The notes under the pieces are model-generated. The model worked only from the letters and a program-made list of their open reading frames with translations, did not search any database and had not been told where the DNA came from. A program made the position numbers and the translations under genes. Positions 14,718 to 20,864 of a DNA stretch of 20,864 bases are shown piece by piece. Within the stretch, counting starts at the first letter, position 1. Every line of letters begins with the position of its first letter. Origin of the DNA: JALOOE01 sp964423545 (GTDB taxonomy: Bacteria > Chloroflexota > Anaerolineae > CG2-30-64-16); the NCBI GenBank assembly GCA_964423545.1, contig CAYRFV010000077.1, positions 1 through 20,864 of the forward strand. The letters are read 5' to 3'.

Positions 14718-15608
14718 ATGCAACGGCTTGTCGAGTGTGTCCCGAATTTCAGCGAGGGGCGTCGTCCGGAGGTGCTCGATGCGATCGCAGGCGCCCTGCG
14801 CATGCACGCGCAAGTGCGCCTGCTCGACATTGAAAGCGATGCCGATCACAACCGTTCGGTCTTCACGCTGGTTGCACCGCCGGAGGGGATCGTGCCGGCG
14901 CTGTTTGATGCGATCAAGACGGCGGCCGCGCTCATCGATCTGGAACACCATCGCGGGGCGCATCCGCGCATCGGCGCCGCCGATGTGGTGCCGTTTGTGC
15001 CGCTGCGCAACGTGGAGATGGCCGAGTGCGTGACGTTGGCGAGGGAGCTGGGGCAGCGGGTCGGAGAGGAGCTGAGCATCCCTGTGTATCTGTACGAAGC
15101 AGCCGCCACGCGTCCAGATCGGGTCAACCTGGCGGACATCCGGCACGGCGAGTACGAACGGCTGAAGACCGAGATCGCCAGCAGTCCCGATCGGGCGCCC
15201 GACTTCGGGCCGCGACGTCTCGGACCGGCAGGTGCGACGGTCATCGGCGCGCGCGCGTTCCTTGTCGCCTACAACGTGTTCCTGTCCACCGACAACGTTG
15301 AAGTCGCCCGCAAGATCGCCAGGGCGATCCGTAACAGCTCTGGCGGCCTTCGCTACGTCAAGGCGCTCGGTCTCCTGGTCAACGGTAAGGCACAGGTCAG
15401 CATGAATCTGACCGACTTTAGCAAGACGCCGATCCATGTGGCGGTCGAGATGATCCGCCGAGAAGCGGCCCGTTATGGCGTCGGCATTGAGTCGAGCGAG
15501 CTGATCGGGATGATCCCGCAGCAAGCCCTGCTGGATGCCGCGGCCTGGTACTTGCAGTTGGACAACCTTAAGCCGGAGATGGTGCTGGAAAACCGGCTTC
15601 GCGAGTGA
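14718..15608 (+). CDS. ftcD: Glutamate formiminotransferase
   Basis: A 296-residue enzyme predicted to transfer the formimino group from N-formiminoglutamate to tetrahydrofolate, the last step of one histidine degradation route. The N-terminal motif VECVPNFSEGRRPEV, DADHNRSVFTLV (41-52), HHRGAHPRIGAADVVPFVPL (77-96) and GARAFLVAYNVFLS (177-190) are all hallmarks. H82 in AHPRIG matches the catalytic His82 of the mammalian enzyme. Only the transferase domain is present; the cyclodeaminase domain of the bifunctional enzyme is missing, and no hut gene is nearby. The frame is open from 14613, but the ATG at 14718 begins the family N-terminus and has GGGAGGT 4 bases upstream. Some bacterial homologues use formylglutamate or serve folate salvage, so the physiological role is less certain than the family. 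Confidence 0.92.
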   Translation: MQRLVECVPNFSEGRRPEVLDAIAGALRMHAQVRLLDIESDADHNRSVFTLVAPPEGIVPALFDAIKTAAALIDLEHHRGAHPRIGAADVVPFVPLRNVEMAECVTLARELGQRVGEELSIPVYLYEAAATRPDRVNLADIRHGEYERLKTEIASSPDRAPDFGPRRLGPAGATVIGARAFLVAYNVFLSTDNVEVARKIARAIRNSSGGLRYVKALGLLVNGKAQVSMNLTDFSKTPIHVAVEMIRREAARYGVGIESSELIGMIPQQALLDAAAWYLQLDNLKPEMVLENRLRE

Positions 15609-15651
15609 CGGGGGATCGGGCGCATGGGAGTGCAGGGGTAGACGCCGAATC

Positions 15652-15674
15652 GGGGGCGCGTCTGTCGCGCCCCC
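15652..15674. terminator. GC-rich hairpin between convergent genes
   Basis: A perfect 9-bp stem, GGGGGCGCG (15652-15660) and CGCGCCCCC (15666-15674), with a 5-base loop lies between the convergent formiminotransferase and CBS-domain genes. There is no T-run on either side. Position and strength suggest a shared bidirectional terminator or mRNA-end hairpin. Confidence 0.55.
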
Positions 15675-15707
15675 ACCGGCCCGCTCTCTCGTGCGTCCTC
15701 CGACGCG

Positions 15708-16166
15708 TCATACATCTGCCTGGACCTCCTCCAGATGGGCGATCAGGTCGCCGTGGGTGATGATGCCGACCAGCTCGCCTCCTGAAAGCACAGGGATCGA
15801 GCTGGCCTTGTTCTCCACCATCAGGGTGGCAACCTCCTCGACATCCAGGTCCGCGTCAGCAGTGATGACGGGAGCGGTCATGATCTCACGAGCGGTGGTG
15901 CCCAGGATGCGACGGACGATCTCATGGTACTCGCGCTGCCCCGCCAGCGGAATGCGAGCATCGAGCAAGGGGAGATAGACTGGCGAGTGGGGCCTGGCGT
16001 GTCGCGCGATCAGGTCGATTTCGGTCACGATCCCGATGACCCGACCCCCCTCGATCACCGGCGCGCCGCTGACCCCGCGCGTCCGGAACAGGCGAACGAT
16101 CTCCGGGATCGGTGTCTCCGGCGCCAACGTTACGACGTCGGCAGTCATCACATCACGGGCTTGCAT
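15708..16166 (-). CDS. Tandem CBS-domain protein
   Basis: A 152-residue cytosolic protein made of two CBS domains: about 1-58 (ARDVMTADVVTLAPETPI ... GIVTEIDLI) and 92-148 (AREIMTAPVITADADLD ... GIITHGDLI), separated by a longer linker that includes LLDARIPLAGQREYHEIV. Paired CBS domains form a Bateman module binding adenine nucleotides and usually act as energy sensors; both repeats keep the G-I-[VI]-T-x-x-D-L signature. No output domain is fused. The frame is open to 16247, but the ATG at 16166 has a perfect AAGGAGG 5 bases upstream, and transcription starts near 16258 from the promoter at 16265-16293. It is a single-gene unit. The partner protein is unknown. Confidence 0.92.
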   Translation of the reverse strand: MQARDVMTADVVTLAPETPIPEIVRLFRTRGVSGAPVIEGGRVIGIVTEIDLIARHARPHSPVYLPLLDARIPLAGQREYHEIVRRILGTTAREIMTAPVITADADLDVEEVATLMVENKASSIPVLSGGELVGIITHGDLIAHLEEVQADV

Positions 16167-16200
16167 GGCGGCCTCCTTGACGCGCGAGGGGGACTGCAGG

Positions 16201-16225
16201 GTCGTCGCACAACCCATTCGACGAC
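16201..16225 (-). promoter_or_regulatory. Hairpin in the CBS-gene leader
   Basis: A perfect 7-bp inverted repeat, GTCGTCG (16201-16207) / CGACGAC (16219-16225), with an 11-base loop lies in the ~92-base leader between promoter and start codon. It could be an operator or an mRNA structure. No known riboswitch class was recognised. Confidence 0.3.
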
Positions 16226-16264
16226 AGGCGATCGGCGACGCCGGCATGATCGAACCATGCTTTT

Positions 16265-16293
16265 ATTCTAGCACAGACACCTCACCGGGTCAA
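16265..16293 (-). promoter_or_regulatory. Promoter of the CBS-domain gene
   Basis: On the minus strand TTGACC (16288-16293) and TAGAAT (16265-16270) are separated by exactly 17 bases. The -10 is extended (TGC just before TAGAAT). It directly follows the terminator-like hairpin of the upstream lipocalin-like gene. Confidence 0.75.
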
Positions 16294-16295
16294 CG

Positions 16296-16315
16296 GGCTT
16301 CGCGAGCGCGAAGCC
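16296..16315 (-). terminator. Terminator-like hairpin after the lipocalin-like gene
   Basis: A perfect 8-bp stem, GGCTTCGC (16308-16315 on the minus strand) pairing with 16296-16303, with a 4-base loop, begins one base after the stop codon of the lipocalin-like gene. No T-run follows, and the CBS-gene promoter begins only 2 bases further, so it may separate the two transcripts. Confidence 0.5.
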
Positions 16316-16316
16316 G

Positions 16317-17564
16317 CTAGAACTGTGACTGCAACGAGGCTGCGTACCCGGTCAGTTCGACGTAGCCGTTGCCCGTCACCGCTTGGGCGCTGCGCGTGCC
16401 TGAAACCCGCACGGCTCCCTCCCAATACGGCAGCGACGTCCGCATCTCTTGGTCGGCCAGGAGCGGCGTCACCGTCAGCCGCAGATCCGCTCGCGGCACG
16501 GTCACTATCCAGCCCGCCGGATAGGCGCCGCCGGTGCGCGGGCTGCGCCATTGCCCCGTCGCCTGAATGGAAAACTCATCGGAGGTGAGCGCTCGCGCGG
16601 AGCCATCGGGTGCAATGAGCGTGCCGCTTGAGAAGGAATCGCGACTGCCGTCGATCCGCCTCAGGGCGTAAAGCATCACTTCGCTCCCGTCGCTGAGTTG
16701 CAGGCTGAACCAATCCCATCCGGTCAGCTCCGGGCCGAGCGCACTGGTGCCGTACTCATGATCCATCCAACTGAGCCCGCTGACCGCAAACGTCCTGCTG
16801 CCGATTCTGATCTCGCCCACACTGTCGATGCGCGGCAGACTGTAATAGATCGAGGCGTTGCCCGGCTCCGGTCCCTTTTGGCTGTAGCCGCGATCGCCCT
16901 GGAGCACCGCCCCTTTCAGGTCGGTCAGGCGCAGATCGAGGCTGAGGTCGAGACCGGAAGCCGGATCGGTGGTAGAGGCACGCAGGCGCGCCTGTCCCGC
17001 GGTGGCGCCGGATGCCGCCCAATCCTCCAGCCAAACGCGAAATGGCGTCGCCTGTGCACCGGCCAACCCGGCCGCGCTGCGGGCGAACCGCTCGGCGGAG
17101 TAGTGCCCGCCCCCTGACACATCGGTGAGCGCGAAGTGAGCCATGAAGACCTGCTCCGCACCCCAGCGTGAGTCGCGCTCGGCCTGCCGGTCGGGCGGCG
17201 CGAGCGCGCGGCGGAAAAACGTCAGTTGATAACCGAAGGACTCGCCCGTGGCGGCTCTCAGGTTGCCGGTGTAATACCACCACTCGGTCTGGAAGTCGTC
17301 GTGCGGGCCGTGATCAACCGGGAATCTCAGCGGCCGCGGTCCTTCGACGCGCGTAAAGCTGCCGTCCGTCTCCGCCACAGCGGCTGCAACCACGCGTGCC
17401 CGCAGCGGCTCATCCGACTTCGGCCACAACAGCCACGCCAACGCGGCGGCCGCCAACAGCCCGAACAGCCAGGCATGTCGCGCTCTGATGCCCCGCCTCC
17501 AGTCGGCAGGAAGCAGCCTCCCCACCGCGTCCGACTGCGTCCGGTCTCTCATCTTTGTGCTCAT
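16317..17564 (-). CDS. Membrane-anchored CrtC/AttH-type lipocalin-like protein
   Basis: A 415-residue protein with an N-terminal cytosolic stretch, a single membrane segment (about 31-47, WLFGLLAAAALAWLLW) preceded by an Arg-rich patch, and a large outward-facing domain. That domain carries the hallmarks of the carotenoid-hydratase/AttH fold: FQTEWWYYTGNL (91-102), SWMDHEYGT (265-273) and TGWDWFSLQL (281-290). CrtC members hydrate carotenoids, but relatives encoded beside ABC transporters (AttEFGH type) are not known enzymes and probably bind a hydrophobic ligand; the context favours that second type. There is no lipobox cysteine, so the anchor is a transmembrane helix. The start at 17564 overlaps the permease stop by 4 bases (ATGA), showing coupling. 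ATG at 17552 is an alternative start. It is the last gene of the exporter operon. Confidence 0.85.
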   Translation of the reverse strand: MSTKMRDRTQSDAVGRLLPADWRRGIRARHAWLFGLLAAAALAWLLWPKSDEPLRARVVAAAVAETDGSFTRVEGPRPLRFPVDHGPHDDFQTEWWYYTGNLRAATGESFGYQLTFFRRALAPPDRQAERDSRWGAEQVFMAHFALTDVSGGGHYSAERFARSAAGLAGAQATPFRVWLEDWAASGATAGQARLRASTTDPASGLDLSLDLRLTDLKGAVLQGDRGYSQKGPEPGNASIYYSLPRIDSVGEIRIGSRTFAVSGLSWMDHEYGTSALGPELTGWDWFSLQLSDGSEVMLYALRRIDGSRDSFSSGTLIAPDGSARALTSDEFSIQATGQWRSPRTGGAYPAGWIVTVPRADLRLTVTPLLADQEMRTSLPYWEGAVRVSGTRSAQAVTGNGYVELTGYAASLQSQF

Positions 17565-20275
17565 TCCCCGCGCAGTGCCTCCGCTGCGAGCATCCGACCC
17601 ATGCGCACCGCCGGGTAGATGCCCGCTAGCAGCGCTGCAATCACAGCCAGGGCCAGCGCCTGGATGAACTGGCCCACCTCGGCGTGCAGCTCCAATGTCC
17701 AGCCGAACGAACGGCGGTTGATGACATAGATCAAGATCAGGGCAAGGGTCAGTCCCGTGGGCATCGCCCACAGTCCGGCGGTTGCGCCCATCAACCCGGT
17801 TTCGAGGAGCACGGCGCCGCGCAGCTGGCGCACCGTAAGCCCGACGGCGCGCAGCACGCCGAGCTCGCGCACGCGCTCCAATTGGAGCGAGAGCAGCGCG
17901 CTCAGGACTCCGATGAACGCCACAGTGGCCGCCAGCAGTTGCAGCGCGCCGGTGATGGCGAACGCCCGGTCGAATACAGCAAGCGCCTCTCCCCGCAGCG
18001 CCGCATTCGGTCGGACGAGTGCGCCTGCTCCTCCTGGCATCCCTGCCAGATGGTCCGATAGTGCACGAACAGTGGCATCCACGTCGACGCCGGGGGCCAG
18101 CTTGAGTGCGATGGCGGTGATAGCCGGGTCATCCCACGAACGCCGGTAGAGATCGAGGGACATCATCACCGTGCCCTGGCTCGAAGCGTAGTCGCGATAG
18201 ATGCCCGCCACGGGGAACGACTGTGGGCCGCGGTCCGTGTTCAGGACGAGGGTCGCGCCCCGCGCAGGCAAGCCGAGACGATTCGCCAACGGCTCGCTCG
18301 CAAGCACTGCGCCGCGCTTGACCGCTTCGGCCGCTGCGGCGCGGCCCCCATCGGTCGAAACAAAGATGCGGGGAGCAGTGAAGTCGGCATCGGAGACCGC
18401 GGCGACCGCAATGGGCCCCACCGGTGAGCCGACGTCGGCTGAACGCAGCACATCCGCCGCTACCACACCGGGCCAGTTTCGAGCGCTTTCGAAGAGGCTG
18501 GGATCGAGCGGCGTGGCCGAGCGCGTGGCAGTCAGGCTGGGCGCCGCGATATAGACGTCGCCCCAGAGGGTCTGACCGAGCCAGGTGACAACGGTCGTGC
18601 GAAAGCTGCTCACCATCAGGCCCACGCCGATGGTGACCGACACCGCGACCATGAGGGCGGCGATCGCGACCGCAGTGCGGCTCAGCGCGCCGGTGATGCT
18701 GCGCGGCGCGAGCCGGCCGATCACGCCGAAGAGCCTGCTCGTGACAGGCATTGCCCCGCGCATGAGCAGCAGAGTAACTGCCGGCGCCAACAGCGCAAAG
18801 CCGACCGTCACAAGGAAGATGCCGCCAAAGCTGATCGCCAACGCTGCCTCAACGCCGGCCGAGGCAGCGGCTCCGAAGAACCGATGCAGTAGGGTCGAAA
18901 CAGTAACCGGTGAGATGGCCAGCAGCCCCGTGCCCGCGATCAGTCCGGCCAGGCCGGCCGCCGCCGTGAGGGGAACCGCGCGCTGCGCCCGATGCTCGGC
19001 GCCGGAGCGCACGAGCGCCAGGCGCGGCGGCGCAGCAGCCGCTTCTCGGGCGGGCAGCAGGGCCGAAATGATCGTCGCGGCCGTGCCCACCGCAGCACCT
19101 TTGACCAGGCTCTCAACCGGTATCACGACGCCGCGCACTGTTACCACGAAATACAGGTCGTTGATCGTCTGCGTGACCAGGCGGACAGCGCCCTGGCCGA
19201 GCAACAGGCCGAGGCCCACGCCGAGCGCGGAGCCGGCGATGCCGACCGCCAATGCTTCGACCAGCACCAGCCGGCTGACCTCGCCCGGTGTAACCCCGAG
19301 GCAGCGCAGCGCGCCGAACAGGGCCTGCCGCTGCACGACCGAGAAGGTCATGCTGTTATAGATCAGAAACATGCCGACCACGAGCGCCAGCAAGCTGAGC
19401 GCGGTCAGGTTGATGCGAAATGCGGCGGTCATCTGCGCCACGGCGCCCGAGCGCGCCGCCACCGGCACGATCTGCGCTTGCGGCGGCAGCAGGCGCGCAA
19501 TGCTTTCGACAGCAGGCGCACGCTCCGTCAGGATCAGATCGATGGCGTCGAGTCGGCCGAGTCGGCCCGTGAGCTCTTGCGCGGTGGCGATATCTGCCAG
19601 GATCAATCCGTTGAGTGCACGGCGACTGAGGGAGTCGGCGGGTTGCAGGAGTCCGGCGATGCGCCCAACCGTCTCGCGGCCTGCCACCCGCAAATCGATC
19701 GGGTCGCCGACAGTGAGACCTTGTTCGCGCGCCAGCGCTTCAGAGATCAGCAGCGCACCGGGCTCGGTGAGAAATGCAGTCAACGACCCGATCGCGTCCG
19801 TGTTGGCCGCCGTCACCTCCCGCCCGAAACTCCTCGCGCGCGCCGCAGGGTCCGTCACCAGGTAGGAGCGGAAAGGTCCTTCAGCAAACGGATCGATGCC
19901 CAGAAGCTGGATCGGCCGGTTGCCCAGTTGTGGTGAGATGAGATAATCGGTGACCAGGGGAGCCGCCGTCCGCACGCCCCCCTCGACCCGCAACCGGGTG
20001 TAGACGGCTTCATCCAGTCCGATGGGTCCGCCGACGATCTGGTGTGTGGCCTTGCCGGCGATGGCGTCCGTGCTGAGGTCGAACGCGCGGCCGGCCGCCG
20101 CGTTCGCCAGATCGATGGCGACCATCACTGCCACACCGAGCATCACCCCGACGACCATCAACGCCGTCTGCCACGGATGCCGGAGCAGATACCGGAGTCC
20201 AACCCGCACCAACGGCCGCGAGCTCGTCGCCTTGTCGAACCCCGCAAGGCGTTTGGCGTTCTCCGTCTCACGCAT
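17561..20275 (-). CDS. FtsX/MacB-type ABC transporter permease
   Basis: A ~904-residue permease with the layout of large LolE/MacB-like proteins: a membrane helix near 37-56 followed by a long periplasmic-type domain, a bundle of three helices around 285-405 (first FtsX domain, including the LALVVGMFLIYNSMTFSVV stretch), further helices about 440-560, a second external domain, and a C-terminal FtsX domain (last ~130 residues) that ends GIYPAVRMGRMLAAEALRG. Such proteins do not form a classical pore but move lipids, lipoproteins or peptides using ATPase-driven conformational change. The junction with the ATPase reads GTGATG: ATG at 20275 overlaps the ATPase stop by one base, GTG at 20278 by four; ATG is chosen. 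With the ATPase and the lipocalin-like gene it forms a three-gene exporter unit of AttEFGH type. Substrate unknown. Confidence 0.88.
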   Translation of the reverse strand: MRETENAKRLAGFDKATSSRPLVRVGLRYLLRHPWQTALMVVGVMLGVAVMVAIDLANAAAGRAFDLSTDAIAGKATHQIVGGPIGLDEAVYTRLRVEGGVRTAAPLVTDYLISPQLGNRPIQLLGIDPFAEGPFRSYLVTDPAARARSFGREVTAANTDAIGSLTAFLTEPGALLISEALAREQGLTVGDPIDLRVAGRETVGRIAGLLQPADSLSRRALNGLILADIATAQELTGRLGRLDAIDLILTERAPAVESIARLLPPQAQIVPVAARSGAVAQMTAAFRINLTALSLLALVVGMFLIYNSMTFSVVQRQALFGALRCLGVTPGEVSRLVLVEALAVGIAGSALGVGLGLLLGQGAVRLVTQTINDLYFVVTVRGVVIPVESLVKGAAVGTAATIISALLPAREAAAAPPRLALVRSGAEHRAQRAVPLTAAAGLAGLIAGTGLLAISPVTVSTLLHRFFGAAASAGVEAALAISFGGIFLVTVGFALLAPAVTLLLMRGAMPVTSRLFGVIGRLAPRSITGALSRTAVAIAALMVAVSVTIGVGLMVSSFRTTVVTWLGQTLWGDVYIAAPSLTATRSATPLDPSLFESARNWPGVVAADVLRSADVGSPVGPIAVAAVSDADFTAPRIFVSTDGGRAAAAEAVKRGAVLASEPLANRLGLPARGATLVLNTDRGPQSFPVAGIYRDYASSQGTVMMSLDLYRRSWDDPAITAIALKLAPGVDVDATVRALSDHLAGMPGGAGALVRPNAALRGEALAVFDRAFAITGALQLLAATVAFIGVLSALLSLQLERVRELGVLRAVGLTVRQLRGAVLLETGLMGATAGLWAMPTGLTLALILIYVINRRSFGWTLELHAEVGQFIQALALAVIAALLAGIYPAVRMGRMLAAEALRGE

Positions 20276-20864
20276 CACGCCACCAGCTTTCCATCGTGCA
20301 GGCGCAACACCCGGTCTGCGTAGGACGCCGCCTCGATGCTGTGGGTCACCATCAGCAGGTTCTTGCCGGCCTGTCGCGTCAGGCGATCAAGCAGCGCAAG
20401 TACGTCGCGACCAGTGTCCTCGTCCAGGTTCCCGGTCGGCTCATCGGCGAGCACAATCAACGGATCGTGAGCCAGCGCACGAGCGATCGCCACACGCTGC
20501 TGTTCACCGCCTGACAGGCGATCGGGATAGGTGGCCGCCCGGTCGAGCAGGGCGACTGCTTCGAGAAGCGGTTCGACGGCTGTACGGGCTGCTTTGGGCG
20601 AAGCGCCGCCTAGTTCCAGCGGCAGCGTCACGTTTTCCAGCACCGTCAGCGTAGGGATCAGGTTGAAGAACTGGAAGATGAAGCCGATCTGATGGCGACG
20701 AAAGAGGGTGCGCTCCCGCTCGGTCATGGCCGTCAATTCCTGATCGCCCACCCACACCCCTCCGGCATCCGGCCGGTCGATACCGCTGACAAGGTTCAAC
20801 AGCGTGCTCTTGCCGCTGCCGCTGCGGCCCAACAGCGCGACAAACTCGCCGGCCGTAAACTCTG
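20275..20864 (-). CDS. ABC transporter ATP-binding protein (LolD/MacB type), 5' end cut off
   Basis: The visible 196 residues contain the whole nucleotide-binding core: Walker A GRSGSGKST, Q-loop at QFFNLIPTL, signature LSGGEQQRVAIARAL, Walker B with LIVLADEPTGNLD, and H-loop in MVTHS. The TGNLDEDTG stretch and overall pattern fit the LolD/MacB/FtsE group that pairs with FtsX-type permeases. The frame runs open to the window edge (EFTAGEFVALLGRSG), so the start codon and about 30 residues lie outside; methionine near Walker A should not be taken as the start. Its stop overlaps the permease start. The operon promoter must be outside the window. Confidence 0.93.
   Translation of the reverse strand, partial: EFTAGEFVALLGRSGSGKSTLLNLVSGIDRPDAGGVWVGDQELTAMTERERTLFRRHQIGFIFQFFNLIPTLTVLENVTLPLELGGASPKAARTAVEPLLEAVALLDRAATYPDRLSGGEQQRVAIARALAHDPLIVLADEPTGNLDEDTGRDVLALLDRLTRQAGKNLLMVTHSIEAASYADRVLRLHDGKLVA

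Noticed and set aside
18992..19936. Open 314-codon plus-strand frame inside the permease
   Set aside because: Composition rich in Arg, Gln and His, typical of a shadow; the minus-strand permease is continuous through it.
20760..20832. Start of the ABC ATPase just before Walker A at 20832
   Set aside because: The codon is TTG within the conserved LLGRSGSGKST segment; the frame continues to the window edge with normal ATPase sequence, so the true start is outside.
1..20864. CRISPR arrays, tRNA or rRNA genes, transposases, phage genes
   Set aside because: No regularly spaced repeats, cloverleaf-like sequences, rRNA motifs or mobile-element proteins were found on reading both strands.

Overview
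The window looks like a chromosomal piece of a GC-rich bacterium, most likely a member of the Chloroflexota (Anaerolineae/Caldilineae-like) recovered from a metagenome. This is inference from gene content: a DUF2089 / DUF4097 / SHOCT-like gene group, a bacterial mevalonate pathway with archaeal-type HMG-CoA synthase, thiolase and DUF35 partner, and divergent complex-I-like membrane subunits. A run of 10 Ns at 13834-13843 shows that it is an assembled scaffold. I see no rRNA, tRNA, CRISPR array, insertion sequence or prophage.

Layout. (1) 122-1276, minus: a Gfo/Idh/MocA sugar-type oxidoreductase. (2) 1277-1612: an AT-richer divergent promoter region. (3) 1613-4985, plus: DUF2089 zinc-ribbon/HTH protein, a DUF4097 beta-solenoid protein, a GNAT acetyltransferase and a small SHOCT-like protein. 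Three of these four proteins end or begin with the same ~28-residue helical module. (4) 5235-6239, minus: a ROK-family glucokinase. (5) 6301-10659, minus: HMG-CoA reductase (class II), HMG-CoA synthase, acetoacetyl-CoA thiolase and a DUF35 zinc-ribbon/OB-fold protein, ended by a strong intrinsic terminator. (6) 10765-14546, minus: three overlapping or nearly touching genes for antiporter-like/complex-I-like membrane proteins, the first broken by the assembly gap. (7) 14718-15608, plus: a stand-alone glutamate formiminotransferase, divergent from the membrane operon and convergent with (8) 15708-16166, minus: a two-CBS-domain protein. (9) 16317-20864, minus: an ABC ATPase (cut by the window edge), a large FtsX/MacB-type permease and a membrane-anchored CrtC/AttH-type lipocalin-like protein, joined by overlapping start and stop codons.

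How the genes work together. Block 5 makes mevalonate from acetyl-CoA: thiolase condenses two acetyl-CoA, HMG-CoA synthase adds the third, DUF35 is expected to bridge the two enzymes as in archaea, and HMG-CoA reductase reduces the product. No later mevalonate genes are in the window. Block 9 resembles the AttEFGH-type exporter plus lipocalin arrangement. Block 6 lacks any NADH- or hydrogen-binding subunit nearby and has lost several residues essential for proton transfer in NuoL/M/N, so its role is open. Block 3 has no assigned pathway; relatives of its families occur in envelope-stress loci of Firmicutes (YvlB/LiaX type), which makes an envelope-related role an inference only.

Several promoters with 17-bp spacers can be read directly (1402-1430, 1513-1541, 14562-14590, 14608-14636, 16265-16293), which helps to set start codons and transcription units. 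The most interesting points are the archaeal-style mevalonate module with a structured intercistronic spacer, the degenerate antiporter-like operon, and the shared-module DUF2089/DUF4097/SHOCT locus.
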